NCBI RefSeq assembly: GCF_048159605.1
Contig: NZ_JBLREB010000002.1
Span: 558,001-622,000 of the forward strand
Length of the DNA stretch: 64,000 nt
Direction of reading: 5' to 3'
Source: Ectobacillus polymachus
GTDB lineage: Bacteria; Bacillota; Bacilli; Bacillales; Bacillaceae_G
In this document: piece by piece, positions 9,875 to 18,833 of the stretch
Layout: every line of letters starts with the position of its first letter
How positions within the stretch are numbered: the stretch's first letter is position 1
Made by a program: the position numbers and the translations under genes
Notes under the pieces: generated by a model
What the model was told of the DNA's origin: nothing
The model's database searches: none
Seen by the model: the letters and a program-made list of their open reading frames with translations, nothing else

Positions 9875-10798
9875 ATGCCAAAGGTTCGCACGAAGGATTT
9901 AATTGAGTATTTTCGTCTTGATCTTGTAAGTGGTGAGAAGGGGATTCATCGTCCAATTCAAACGAGTGATTTGTCAAGACCAGGTATTGAGATGGCGGGT
10001 TTTTTTACATATTATCCTGCTGACCGTGTCCAATTGCTAGGTAAAACGGAAATTACGTTTTTTAATACATTAACGGTGGAACAAAAGAAGGAACGGATGG
10101 AAGCATTATGTACGGATGAGACTCCGTGTATTATTGTAACAAGAGGACAAGAGGTTCCACCAGAGCTGCTTCTTGCTTCGCAGCAGTCAAATGTTCCTCT
10201 CTTATGTTCAACGCAAAAAACGACGCGCTTAGCCAGTCGATTAACGAACTATCTAGAAGGTAAGCTAGCACCGACAACTGCCATTCACGGTGTACTTGTC
10301 GATATATACGGCGTGGGTGTCCTTATTATGGGATCAAGCGGCGTAGGGAAAAGTGAAACGGCCCTTGAGCTTGTAAAGCGTGGGCATCGCCTTGTTGCGG
10401 ATGACAGCGTAGAAATCAGACAAGAGGATGAGGATACGCTAGTTGGAAGTTCACCGGAACTCATTGAGCATCTTCTTGAAATTCGCGGTCTTGGCATCAT
10501 TAATGTGATGACATTATTTGGAGCTGGTGCCGTTCGAAATCATAAGCGTATTTCCCTTGCTATTCATCTTGAACTGTGGGATCAAAAGAAAAACTATGAT
10601 CGCCTAGGGCTTGATGAAGAAAAAATGAAGATTATTGATACAGAGATTACGAAAATTACGCTTCCTGTACGACCTGGACGTAACTTAGCTGTTATTATAG
10701 AAGTGGCGGCAATGAATTTCCGTCTGAAACGTATGGGAGTAAATGCAGCACAGCAATTTTCAGAGAGATTAATGAATGCAATTGATTCGGGAGAGTAA
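9875..10798 (+). CDS. hprK: HPr kinase/phosphorylase
   Basis: A bifunctional sensor enzyme that phosphorylates Ser46 of HPr and Crh when glycolytic intermediates are abundant and removes the phosphate with inorganic phosphate, releasing pyrophosphate. It sets CcpA-dependent catabolite repression. The Walker A GSSGVGKSE (near residue 152) and the following ADDSVEI segment are present. The family signature LEIRGLGIINV, needed for the phosphorylase reaction, is intact. 307 residues is normal. GGAGG precedes ATG. It starts an apparent hprK-lgt unit. Its substrate Crh is encoded 8 kb downstream. Confidence 0.97.
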   Translation: MPKVRTKDLIEYFRLDLVSGEKGIHRPIQTSDLSRPGIEMAGFFTYYPADRVQLLGKTEITFFNTLTVEQKKERMEALCTDETPCIIVTRGQEVPPELLLASQQSNVPLLCSTQKTTRLASRLTNYLEGKLAPTTAIHGVLVDIYGVGVLIMGSSGVGKSETALELVKRGHRLVADDSVEIRQEDEDTLVGSSPELIEHLLEIRGLGIINVMTLFGAGAVRNHKRISLAIHLELWDQKKNYDRLGLDEEKMKIIDTEITKITLPVRPGRNLAVIIEVAAMNFRLKRMGVNAAQQFSERLMNAIDSGE

Positions 10799-10825
10799 GA
10801 ACAGATAAGACGAGGAGTTGAGAAG

Positions 10826-11638
10826 ATGGATCCTGTAAGTGTGCCCTATTTAAGTCGAGTATTTTTTTATTTAGGGCCGTTCCCTATTTATTGGTATGGC
10901 GTTCTCATTGGTACAGGTATGATGCTCGGTCTATGGCTTGCTATACGAGAATCTGACAGAAGAGGTTTGCCGAAGGACACTTTTGTTGATTTAGTTCTAT
11001 TTGCTATTCCTATTGCTATTATTTGCGCACGTGCGTATTATGTCATTTTTGAATGGGACTACTATGGCAGCAACCCTTCTCAAATCTTTAATATTAGACA
11101 GGGCGGATTGGCCATTCATGGCGGTTTAATTGGCGGGGTGTTAACAGGGATTATCTTTGCCCGTGTTCGTCATTTATCATTCTGGAAACTAGCGGATATT
11201 GCTGCTCCAAGCATTTTGCTAGGACAAGCAATTGGCCGTTGGGGAAACTTTATGAATCAGGAGGCACATGGCGGACCTGTATCGCGTGCCTTTTTAGAAA
11301 GCTTACACTTGCCTAATTTTATTATTAATCAAATGTACATTGATGGTGTATACTATCAGCCTACTTTTTTATATGAATCACTTTGGGATTTTGCTGGCGT
11401 TATTTTGCTATTGCTACTTAGAAAAGCGAATCTTCGCTATGGCGAGTTGTTCTTCACCTATTTGACTTGGTATTCAATCGGTCGCTTTTATGTGGAAGGA
11501 CTTCGAACGGATAGCTTAATGCTAGGACCTCTTCGCGTAGCGCAGGTTGTATCGATTGTACTCGTAGTTCTATCCATTCTTTTCGTATTCGTTCGTCGGA
11601 AAATGGGCTATGCAAACAAGCGGTATTTAGAAGAGTAA
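10826..11638 (+). CDS. lgt: Prolipoprotein diacylglyceryl transferase (Lgt)
   Basis: An integral membrane enzyme that transfers diacylglycerol from phosphatidylglycerol to the lipobox cysteine of prolipoproteins, the first step of lipoprotein maturation. The family segments are clear: the GGLAIHGGLIGG stretch, the Lgt signature GRWGNFMNQEAHGG, and a C-terminal segment ending YSIGRFYVEGLRTD. About seven transmembrane helices can be drawn. The gene follows hprK by 27 bases, as in Bacillus, and is closed by its own hairpin. The ppaX gene that follows lgt in B. subtilis is missing here. Confidence 0.97.
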   Translation: MDPVSVPYLSRVFFYLGPFPIYWYGVLIGTGMMLGLWLAIRESDRRGLPKDTFVDLVLFAIPIAIICARAYYVIFEWDYYGSNPSQIFNIRQGGLAIHGGLIGGVLTGIIFARVRHLSFWKLADIAAPSILLGQAIGRWGNFMNQEAHGGPVSRAFLESLHLPNFIINQMYIDGVYYQPTFLYESLWDFAGVILLLLLRKANLRYGELFFTYLTWYSIGRFYVEGLRTDSLMLGPLRVAQVVSIVLVVLSILFVFVRRKMGYANKRYLEE

Positions 11639-11679
11639 ACCTTAGCAGGCTTTGCTTTTTGAATATATGTAATAAAAAC

Positions 11680-11705
11680 AACTCCCTTTCAAAGAGGGAG
11701 TTTAT
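11680..11705 (+). terminator. Terminator after lgt
   Basis: An 8-bp stem AACTCCCT / AGGGAGTT with a 7-base loop. The T-run is short. Confidence 0.65.
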
Positions 11706-11745
11706 CCATCTTTACGGGTAAGTAAATGTAAAGGAGAGAAGCGAT

Positions 11746-12270
11746 GTGAGACGTACGACGCGCTATCCTGTTACAGGAGCAAATTCACTTTGGCATGTGT
11801 TTAAAACCGTACCGTTTTGGAAGGTAATGAAAAACTTTATTATTATACAGTTGGCACGATATACGCCGTTTTTAAATATGAAAAACTGGATGTATCGTAC
11901 ATTTTTACGGATGCAGGTAGGAAAACAAACGTCCTTTGCACTAATGGTGATGCTCGATATTATGTTTCCAGAAAAAATTAAAGTGGGACGCAATACGGTG
12001 ATTGGCTACAATACAACTCTTCTTGCTCATGAATATTTAATTACGGAGTATCGTCTCGGTGATATTGTCATTGGTGATGAAGTGATGATTGGTGCAAATT
12101 GTACCATTCTGCCCGGTGTGAAAATTGGAGATGGCGCAATCGTTTCCGCCGGTACGCTCGTTCACAAGGATGTTCCAGCTGGCTACTTTGTTGGCGGAAA
12201 TCCGATGCAAGTGATTTATACGAAGGATGAGATGAGGAAAAGAATAAACAAAGAACAAACACTTTCTTAA
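11746..12270 (+). CDS. yvoF: Hexapeptide-repeat acetyltransferase (YvoF-like)
   Basis: A 174-residue protein of the left-handed parallel beta-helix acyltransferase family. Hexapeptide repeats are visible from about residue 80: IGYNTT, IVIGDEV, IGANCT, ILPGVKIGDGAIVSAGT, and a VPAGYFVGGNP end typical of the maa/NodL group. The N-terminal 70 residues are basic and partly hydrophobic, suggesting membrane contact. The substrate is unknown. It holds the position of B. subtilis yvoF downstream of lgt. The start is GTG with AAGGAGAGA upstream. Confidence 0.82.
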   Translation: MRRTTRYPVTGANSLWHVFKTVPFWKVMKNFIIIQLARYTPFLNMKNWMYRTFLRMQVGKQTSFALMVMLDIMFPEKIKVGRNTVIGYNTTLLAHEYLITEYRLGDIVIGDEVMIGANCTILPGVKIGDGAIVSAGTLVHKDVPAGYFVGGNPMQVIYTKDEMRKRINKEQTLS

Positions 12271-12382
12271 AAAAAATCAGGTATCTTTACACATAATTTT
12301 ACATAAAATATAGTGTTTTGTTTCTTATACAATCGTTTATACTTAAACTAGAATATATCGGATATAAGTAGATGGAGGATTT

Positions 12383-13885
12383 ATGGGGAAAAAACAAAGA
12401 ATGGAAGAAGAGAAGGGACAAGTTATTGTGTTGCAACAATCTGCCCAATTTTTGTATGAAAAAGGAATGAAAGCGTATCGGCAACATAATTTACAGGAAG
12501 CGATTAAGTATTTAAAGCGTGCTGCACATACAGAGAAAAAGCCGATGATTTTATGCCAGCTGGCTTCAGCTTTATCGGAAGCTGGGCAATATCATGAATC
12601 TAATCAATTTTTAAATCAAGTAATTCGTATAGATTCTTCTATGACGGAATGTTATTACTTTCTAGCCAATAACTATGCCTACCTTGGTTTGTTTCATCAG
12701 GCAAAGAAATATGCAGAACGCTATTTAAATGAAGAAGAAGATGGTGAATTTGCCGATGATATTCTCGATCTGCTAGATATAATAGCAGATGAGGAAGAGG
12801 ATGAGGCTGAATTTGAGGATGAGGACGAGCTCATTTTGCTGCAGGACCAAGCAAATCGCTATATTCGAAATGGTCAGCTGGATGAGGCGATTTCTACGCT
12901 TGAAACGATGCTGGAAGAGTATCCTGATTTTTGGGCAGCCTATAATAATTTAGCAATTGCTCGTTTTCAGCTAGGTGAAATTGGAGAAGCTATGCGTATT
13001 GTAGAAATGGTTCTTGAGAAAAACCCAGGAAATATACATGCGCTTTGTAATGCGTTGATTTTCTTATACAGTATCGGAGAGGAAACGCAAGTGGAACTGC
13101 TAGCCAAGCGACTCGAGAATGTATACCCAATTCTAATCGAGCATCGATTTAAGCTTGGTACAACACTTGCAACGATTGGAAAGTTTGAATCTGCCTATCG
13201 ATGGTTAAAGCATTTGAAAAGACAAGGATATGAAGGAGAATTTAGCTTCTATTATTGGCTTGCTTATTCAGCTTATATGTGTAATGACAAGAGCGTGGCT
13301 GAAAAAACGTGGCACTATGTTGTAGAGATGTATCCCGATAAGAAAGGGAAGGAGCCATGGAACTCTATTGATTTAGCCGACGGCAATCAAAATGTTCTTC
13401 TGGCTCAACTGAAGCATTCTCTTGAAAGTGCGAAATGTACGGAAGAAAAAATGCTAGCTCTTTATTTAATGAATGAATTAAAAACGAGTGAGAATGAACA
13501 AGTATTCTTCGAAGTGATGCAAGCAGCAGAAAAATCCGTTGTTACCGAATGGGCACGCTATTTCTTTATTGTAAATAGTAAAAAAAGCATTCCTCGTGAT
13601 CTACGAGTCTATGAAAAATGTGCGCAAATTGCAGATGTTCTATACGAATATTCGAAAAAAGATGACACACTTATTGAAGAATGCTTACAGTTCTGGTTTC
13701 GGACGTTTTCAGCTATGTTCGAAACGAATGTTTCGTTTGCAAATATATTTGGATGGTCAGCGGCGATTGAATATATCATTCGTATCCGTCAAAAACAAAA
13801 CATGACGCAAGCAGAGCTTGGGCATATTTATAATGTAAGCATCTCGACGATACGAAAGTACGTAAAAATCATCAATCAAAAATAG
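12383..13885 (+). CDS. yvcD: TPR-repeat protein with C-terminal HTH-like segment (YvcD-like)
   Basis: A 500-residue protein of tetratricopeptide-type helical repeats. Clear units start near residue 23 (FLYEKGMKAYRQHNLQEAI) and near 165 (NRYIRNGQLDEAISTLETM). An acidic stretch (DEEEDEAEFEDEDE) separates the first block from the rest. The last ~40 residues (MTQAELGHIYNVSISTIRKY) look like a helix-turn-helix. It occupies the position of B. subtilis yvcD before trxB. TPR arrays mediate protein contacts; partner and function are unknown. The HTH reading is from sequence pattern only. Confidence 0.78.
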   Translation: MGKKQRMEEEKGQVIVLQQSAQFLYEKGMKAYRQHNLQEAIKYLKRAAHTEKKPMILCQLASALSEAGQYHESNQFLNQVIRIDSSMTECYYFLANNYAYLGLFHQAKKYAERYLNEEEDGEFADDILDLLDIIADEEEDEAEFEDEDELILLQDQANRYIRNGQLDEAISTLETMLEEYPDFWAAYNNLAIARFQLGEIGEAMRIVEMVLEKNPGNIHALCNALIFLYSIGEETQVELLAKRLENVYPILIEHRFKLGTTLATIGKFESAYRWLKHLKRQGYEGEFSFYYWLAYSAYMCNDKSVAEKTWHYVVEMYPDKKGKEPWNSIDLADGNQNVLLAQLKHSLESAKCTEEKMLALYLMNELKTSENEQVFFEVMQAAEKSVVTEWARYFFIVNSKKSIPRDLRVYEKCAQIADVLYEYSKKDDTLIEECLQFWFRTFSAMFETNVSFANIFGWSAAIEYIIRIRQKQNMTQAELGHIYNVSISTIRKYVKIINQK

Positions 13886-13992
13886 AATGCCCGTACGTTC
13901 TTACTAGGCAAATTAATAGAAAAAAGCAGGTTCTGTCAGTATAATGAATGTATATTTTGAAGGAGAGCCATGTTAGAAAAGGAGTGAGAAGG

Positions 13993-14943
13993 GTGTCAGA
14001 AGAAAAAATTTATGACGTAGCGATTATTGGAGCGGGACCAGCAGGAATGACAGCAGCCATTTATACGTCTCGTGCGAATATGAGTACATTAATGATTGAA
14101 CGAGGTATTCCAGGCGGCCAAATGGCAAATACCGAAGCAATTGAAAATTATCCAGGTTATGAAAGCATTCTAGGACCTGATTTATCTACAAAAATGTTTG
14201 ACCACGCTAAGTTCTTTGGTGCTGAATATGCGTATGGTGATGTTAAGGAAGTAATTGACGGGAAAGAATACAAAACGATTGTTGCCGGTAAGAAAGAATA
14301 TAAAGCGCGTGCCATCATTATTGCCAGCGGTGCTGAATATAGAAAGATTGGCGTTCCTGGTGAGAAAGAACTAGGCGGACGCGGTGTTTCTTATTGTGCG
14401 GTATGTGACGGAGCGTTCTTTAAAGAAAAAGAACTTGTTGTTGTCGGCGGCGGAGACTCAGCGGTTGAAGAAGGCGTGTATTTAACTCGATTTGCGAAGA
14501 AGGTTACGATTGTTCATCGCCGTGATAAACTTCGTGCGCAAAAAATTCTACAAGACCGCGCCTTTGAAAATGAAAAAATTTCGTTTATTTGGAATCACAC
14601 AGTAAAGCAAATCAATGAAAAAGACGGTAAAGTAGGCAGCTTAACATTAGTTGATGTGAATACAGGGGAAGAGCAAGAATTTAATGCTGACGGTGCATTT
14701 ATTTATGTAGGGATGCTTCCTCTTACTAAGCCATTTGAAAGCTTACAAATTACCAATGAAGTGGGCTATATCGTAACGAACGATCAAATGGAAACGAAGA
14801 TTCCGGGAATCTTTGCAGCAGGAGACGTTCGTGAAAAAACACTTCGTCAAGTTGTAACTGCTACGGGTGACGGCAGCATTGCTGCACAAGCAGCCCAGCA
14901 TTATGTGGAAGAACTAGTAGAAGAATTAAAAGCTGTTAAATAA
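13993..14943 (+). CDS. trxB: Thioredoxin reductase
   Basis: An FAD/NADPH flavoenzyme that reduces thioredoxin. The N-terminal FAD motif GAGPAGMTAA, the redox-active CAVC pair, the NADPH motif GGGDSAVEEG and the C-terminal FAD motif GIFAAGDVREK are all present. The chosen start is GTG 13993, preceded by AAAGGAGTGA, giving a 316-residue protein beginning MSEEKIYDV as in B. subtilis. A longer frame back to 13948 has no ribosome site. It lies between the TPR gene and the Nudix-rapZ operon, as in Bacillus. Confidence 0.97.
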   Translation: MSEEKIYDVAIIGAGPAGMTAAIYTSRANMSTLMIERGIPGGQMANTEAIENYPGYESILGPDLSTKMFDHAKFFGAEYAYGDVKEVIDGKEYKTIVAGKKEYKARAIIIASGAEYRKIGVPGEKELGGRGVSYCAVCDGAFFKEKELVVVGGGDSAVEEGVYLTRFAKKVTIVHRRDKLRAQKILQDRAFENEKISFIWNHTVKQINEKDGKVGSLTLVDVNTGEEQEFNADGAFIYVGMLPLTKPFESLQITNEVGYIVTNDQMETKIPGIFAAGDVREKTLRQVVTATGDGSIAAQAAQHYVEELVEELKAVK

Positions 14944-14995
14944 GATGTAATTTTCCTACCGTAATAGGAAGCTGAACTACTAAAATCAAATACAG

Positions 14996-15032
14996 CAAAA
15001 AAGGCATAGGTGTATATCCTATGCCTTTTTAT
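14996..15032 (+). terminator. Terminator after trxB
   Basis: Stem AAAAAGGCATAGG / CCTATGCCTTTTT with a short loop, flanked by A- and T-runs. Confidence 0.85.
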
Positions 15033-15079
15033 GTAAAGTAATGAGTCGTATTTTTTACAATGCCACAACATCGCCTTCA

Positions 15080-15108
15080 TTGTGACAAACTACTTTTGAT
15101 AGTATAAT
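15080..15108 (+). promoter_or_regulatory. Sigma-A promoter of the yvcI-rapZ-glmR-whiA-crh operon
   Basis: TTGTGA (15080-15085) and TATAAT (15103-15108) with a 17-base spacer, about 55 bases before the Nudix gene. Confidence 0.7.
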
Positions 15109-15163
15109 AAGGGGAAGATAATCACGAAAGTAGACTTGCTCGTTTTAGTTGAGGTGAAAATCT

Positions 15164-15622
15164 ATGCAAAGAATTACAAACTGTATTTTAGTGAAGGATA
15201 ATAGGGTTCTTTTATTGCAAAAGCCGCGTCGTGGCTGGTGGGTGGCTCCCGGTGGAAAGATGGAAAGTGGAGAACATATCCGTGAAGCAGTTGTACGCGA
15301 GTTTCAAGAAGAAACTGCGATAGAGATAAAAAATCCTACTCTTAAAGGTGTATTTACTTTCGTCATTCAGGAAAACAATCAAACGGTATCTGAGTGGATG
15401 ATGTTTTCCTTTCTTGCTGCAGAGCATATCGGAAACAACAACCATATATGTGATGAAGGTACGTTAGAATGGCATTCTACGGAAGCGATTGCCTCGTTAC
15501 CTATGGCAGCAGGAGATCGTCGTATTATAGATTATGTGTTGCATGGTAACGGAATTTTATATGGAACGTTTGTATATACACCGGATTTTGAGTTGATTTC
15601 ATATCGCCTGGATCCGAGCTAA
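15164..15622 (+). CDS. yvcI: Nudix hydrolase (YvcI-like)
   Basis: A 152-residue Nudix protein. The Nudix box runs from GGKMESGE through REFQEETAI around residues 31-53; the catalytic RExxEE core is intact and the usual Gly near the end is Ala. A 8-oxo-dGTP-type substrate is often assigned to such proteins, but the natural substrate is not evident. It is the first gene of an operon with rapZ, glmR, whiA and crh, an order conserved in Bacillus. The rapZ start is 13 bases after its stop. Confidence 0.9.
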   Translation: MQRITNCILVKDNRVLLLQKPRRGWWVAPGGKMESGEHIREAVVREFQEETAIEIKNPTLKGVFTFVIQENNQTVSEWMMFSFLAAEHIGNNNHICDEGTLEWHSTEAIASLPMAAGDRRIIDYVLHGNGILYGTFVYTPDFELISYRLDPS

Positions 15623-15635
15623 AGGGGAGACGACT

Positions 15636-16517
15636 GTGGAAGAGAAGAACAATATAAAAATGGTCATTATCACCGGGATGTCGGGTGCTGGTAAAACAGT
15701 GGCATTACAAAGCTTTGAAGATTTAGGTTATTTTTGTGTAGACAACTTACCGCCTGCACTGTTACCTAAGTTTGTAGAGCTTATGTCCGAATCAACAAAT
15801 AAAATGGATAAAGTAGCACTTGGGATTGATTTACGCGGACGAGAATTTTTCGACCATTTATGGGGAGCCTTAGATGATCTTACGGAACGAACATGGGTGA
15901 TGCCGCATATCCTATTTTTAGATGCAAAGGATACGACACTTGTTACGCGTTATAAGGAAACGAGACGATCGCACCCATTAGCTCCAAACGATTTGCCATT
16001 AAAGGGCATTATGCTAGAACGGGATTTGTTACTAGATATGAAGGCGCGAGCAAATATCGTACTGGATACTACAGACTTGAAGCCGAAGGAATTACGAGAA
16101 AAGATTATAGGTTTATTTTCTACGGAAGATGAAACGGGATTTCGTGTAAATGTAACATCCTTTGGATTTAAATATGGTGTGCCAATTGATGCAGATTTAG
16201 TCTTTGATGTTCGCTTTTTACCGAATCCATTTTATATTCCTCATATGAAACCTCTTACAGGTTTAGATGAAGAAGTTTCAACTTATGTAATGAAGTTTTC
16301 TGAAACACATAAATTTTTAGAAAAGCTTACTGACTTGATTGGATTTATGTTGCCTCACTTTAAGAGAGAGGGAAAAAGCCAGCTTGTCATAGCGATTGGT
16401 TGTACAGGCGGACAACATCGCTCTGTAACGATTGCTGAGTATTTAGCAAAGTATTTTGAACAGGATTATAGTACGCATGTGTCTCATCGTGATGTTGATA
16501 AAAGAAAGGGACATTAA
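15636..16517 (+). CDS. rapZ: RNase adapter / nucleotide-binding protein RapZ (YvcJ)
   Basis: A P-loop protein of the RapZ/YvcJ family. Walker A GMSGAGKTV lies at residues 14-22 and the C-terminal half carries the signature IAIGCTGGQHRSV. The E. coli homologue is an adapter controlling glmS expression. In B. subtilis YvcJ hydrolyses GTP and affects competence; its molecular role is less settled. 293 residues is normal. The start is GTG behind GGGGAGA. The gene is tightly packed, with 3 bases to glmR. Confidence 0.93.
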   Translation: MEEKNNIKMVIITGMSGAGKTVALQSFEDLGYFCVDNLPPALLPKFVELMSESTNKMDKVALGIDLRGREFFDHLWGALDDLTERTWVMPHILFLDAKDTTLVTRYKETRRSHPLAPNDLPLKGIMLERDLLLDMKARANIVLDTTDLKPKELREKIIGLFSTEDETGFRVNVTSFGFKYGVPIDADLVFDVRFLPNPFYIPHMKPLTGLDEEVSTYVMKFSETHKFLEKLTDLIGFMLPHFKREGKSQLVIAIGCTGGQHRSVTIAEYLAKYFEQDYSTHVSHRDVDKRKGH

Positions 16518-16520
16518 GGT

Positions 16521-17474
16521 ATGGTAAAAGAGAGAAAACCAAAAATGGTCATTTTTGGAGGGGGAACAGGATTATCCGTCCTCTTGCGGGGGCTAAAAAA
16601 ATATCCCGTCGACATTACCGCCATTGTGACGGTTGCCGATGATGGAGGAAGCTCAGGCAGGCTGAGAGATGCATTAGAAATTCCACCTCCAGGAGATGTT
16701 CGCAACGTTCTCGTTGCGCTTTCCGATGTAGAACCTTTAGTAGAGGCATTGTTCCAGCATCGCTTTACTACCGGAGATGGTTTGTCAGGTCATGCGCTAG
16801 GCAATTTATTGCTTGCTGGAATGACATCGATTACAGGGGATTTTTTCCACGCCATTACGGAAATGAGTAAAGTATTAAATGTAAGAGGGCGTGTCCTCCC
16901 GGCAGCAAATCAAAGCGTTGTGTTACATGCTGAATATGCAGATGGCACAATTATTTCAGGTGAATCGAAAATTCCTGACTCTGGTGAAAAGATTAAGCGT
17001 GTCTTTTTAACACCAGAACAGGTTGAGCCGCTTTCAGAAACATTAAATGAAATTAAAAAAGCCGACCTGCTTGTATTTGGTCCTGGCAGCCTATACACGA
17101 GTATATTACCGAATCTTCTTGTTAAGAAAATTGGAAAGGCTGTTCTTGCTGCAAAAGCAAAGAAAATTTACGTATGCAATGTAATGACGCAACCAGGAGA
17201 AACAATAGGATATGCTGCATCTGATCACGTTCAGGCACTCCATGATCATCTCGGAACATCTTTTATTAATACTGTTATCTTAAATAACGGGGAAATACCC
17301 GATCATTTGTTAATACGATATCAGAAGCGGGAGTCAGAGCCAGTAGCGTGTGATGAAGATAAACTAAAGTCTCTTGGAATTGAAGTCATTCAAGATAAGC
17401 TGGTCAAATATAATGATGATGTTATTCGTCATAATACAGCTAAATTAGCATCAATTTTGTATGCGCTATTATAG
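16521..17474 (+). CDS. glmR: UDP-GlcNAc-responsive regulator GlmR (YvcK)
   Basis: A 317-residue member of the YvcK/CofD-like family. The N-terminal glycine-rich segment GGGTGLSVLLRGLK and the motifs DDGGSSGRLR and GPGSLYTS form the ligand pocket. In B. subtilis this protein binds UDP-GlcNAc and stimulates GlmS, coupling gluconeogenic growth to wall precursor supply. The start ATG is 3 bases after rapZ, so translational coupling is likely. Confidence 0.94.
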   Translation: MVKERKPKMVIFGGGTGLSVLLRGLKKYPVDITAIVTVADDGGSSGRLRDALEIPPPGDVRNVLVALSDVEPLVEALFQHRFTTGDGLSGHALGNLLLAGMTSITGDFFHAITEMSKVLNVRGRVLPAANQSVVLHAEYADGTIISGESKIPDSGEKIKRVFLTPEQVEPLSETLNEIKKADLLVFGPGSLYTSILPNLLVKKIGKAVLAAKAKKIYVCNVMTQPGETIGYAASDHVQALHDHLGTSFINTVILNNGEIPDHLLIRYQKRESEPVACDEDKLKSLGIEVIQDKLVKYNDDVIRHNTAKLASILYALL

Positions 17475-17495
17475 GATTTTACGGGAGGTGAGAAC

Positions 17496-18446
17496 ATGTC
17501 ATTTGCATCAGAGACGAAGAAAGAACTGACGAATATAGCCATAAAGGACTGTTGTGTTAGGGCAGAATTGTCAGCTCTTATTCGTATGAACGGCTCACTT
17601 TCCTTTTCAAATCGTCGTCTTATTATAGATATTCAAACGGAAAATGCGGCAATTGCCAGGCGTATTTATGTGCTATTGAAAAGAAGCTATGAAGTGACGG
17701 TAGAGTTGCTCGTTCGAAAGAAAATGCGTTTAAAGAAAAACAATGTGTACATTGTGCGACTCGTGGAAAAGGCGAAAGAAATTCTGGATGACTTGCAAAT
17801 TATTCAAGGTGATTTTTCACTCGTTCATAATATTTCACATGATCTTATTCGCAAGAAGTGTTGCAAACGCTCTTATTTACGCGGAGCGTTTTTGGCGGGA
17901 GGATCGGTGAATAACCCGGAAACTTCCTCCTATCATCTAGAAATATTCTCACTATACGAAGAACACAATGATAGTATATGTGAACTCATGAACGAGTTTG
18001 ATTTAAATAGCAAAACGCTCGAACGTCGAAAGGGATACATCACCTATTTAAAGGAAGCGGAGAAGATTACAGAATTTCTGAATATTATCGGTGCTCATAA
18101 TGCCTTGCTTCGCTTTGAGGATATTCGAATTTTACGAGATATGAGAAATTCAGTAAATCGTCTTGTTAATTGTGAAACCGCTAATTTAAACAAAACCATT
18201 GGGGCAGCCCTTAGGCAAATCGAGAATATTAAATACATTGATCGGGCCGTGGGACTCGATTCTCTTCCTGACAAGCTGCGCGAAATTGCAGAATTGCGTA
18301 TTACCTATCAGGATGTTACCTTAAAGGAATTAGGGGAGATGATGTCCGGAGGAACAATAAGTAAATCCGGCATAAATCATCGTTTAAGAAAAATAGATGA
18401 ACTAGCGGAGAAACTGCGAGCTGGAGAACCAGCACTTAAGAAATAA
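17496..18446 (+). CDS. whiA: DNA-binding protein WhiA (YvcL)
   Basis: A 316-residue protein with the WhiA architecture: an N-terminal half derived from a LAGLIDADG fold (the YLRGAFLAGGSVNNPE segment near 128) and a C-terminal helix-turn-helix (MMSGGTISKSGINHRLRKI). In actinomycetes it is a sporulation regulator; in Bacillus it affects cell division and chromosome segregation. GGGAGGTGA precedes the ATG. It belongs to the conserved rapZ-glmR-whiA-crh run. Confidence 0.95.
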   Translation: MSFASETKKELTNIAIKDCCVRAELSALIRMNGSLSFSNRRLIIDIQTENAAIARRIYVLLKRSYEVTVELLVRKKMRLKKNNVYIVRLVEKAKEILDDLQIIQGDFSLVHNISHDLIRKKCCKRSYLRGAFLAGGSVNNPETSSYHLEIFSLYEEHNDSICELMNEFDLNSKTLERRKGYITYLKEAEKITEFLNIIGAHNALLRFEDIRILRDMRNSVNRLVNCETANLNKTIGAALRQIENIKYIDRAVGLDSLPDKLREIAELRITYQDVTLKELGEMMSGGTISKSGINHRLRKIDELAEKLRAGEPALKK

Positions 18447-18460
18447 GGGGGTAAATGAAA

Positions 18461-18718
18461 GTGGTAAACAAACAAGTAACAGTATCATTAAAGTCTGGAT
18501 TGCAAGCACGTCCAGCGGCGTTGTTTGTGCAAGAAGCAAATCGATTTCATGCAGATGTTTATGTGGAGAAAGACGGCAAGAAAGTTAATGCGAAAAGCAT
18601 TATGGGGATTATGAGCTTGGCAGTTGGAGCAAATAGTGAGGTGACCATTACTGCTGATGGTTCTGACGAAGCAGAAGCAGTAGAGGCATTAATAAAATTT
18701 GTACAAAAAGAACATTAA
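18461..18718 (+). CDS. crh: Catabolite repression HPr-like protein Crh
   Basis: An HPr paralogue without phosphotransferase function. The HPr active-site histidine is replaced by glutamine (GLQARPAALFVQ), while the regulatory serine segment NAKSIMGIM around Ser46 is intact. P-Ser-Crh acts with CcpA in catabolite repression, and the kinase HprK is encoded in this window. I prefer GTG 18461 (85 residues, as in B. subtilis), because GGGGG at 18447-18451 is 9 bases away. The upstream ATG 18455 is only 3 bases from it. Confidence 0.95.
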   Translation: MVNKQVTVSLKSGLQARPAALFVQEANRFHADVYVEKDGKKVNAKSIMGIMSLAVGANSEVTITADGSDEAEAVEALIKFVQKEH

Positions 18719-18770
18719 AAGCGAACCCGTGGAGGAAATTATTTTTTCTTCGTGGGTTTTTTCGCTTTTA
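18717..18770 (+). terminator. Imperfect hairpin after crh
   Basis: AAAAGCGAACCCGTGG pairs with a later CGTGGGTTTTTTCGCTTTT with a bulge; T-runs lie inside the 3' arm. It probably ends the yvcI-crh operon. Confidence 0.6.
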
Positions 18771-18781
18771 GAAAACATACA

Positions 18782-18817
18782 AAAGCCCACAAAATCACTT
18801 ACAATTTTGTGGGCTTT
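18782..18817. terminator. Bidirectional terminator between crh and clpP
   Basis: A perfect 14-bp stem AAAGCCCACAAAAT / ATTTTGTGGGCTTT between convergent genes. It serves clpP on the minus strand and backs up crh. Confidence 0.8.
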
Positions 18818-18833
18818 CCGTTTAACGTACTAT

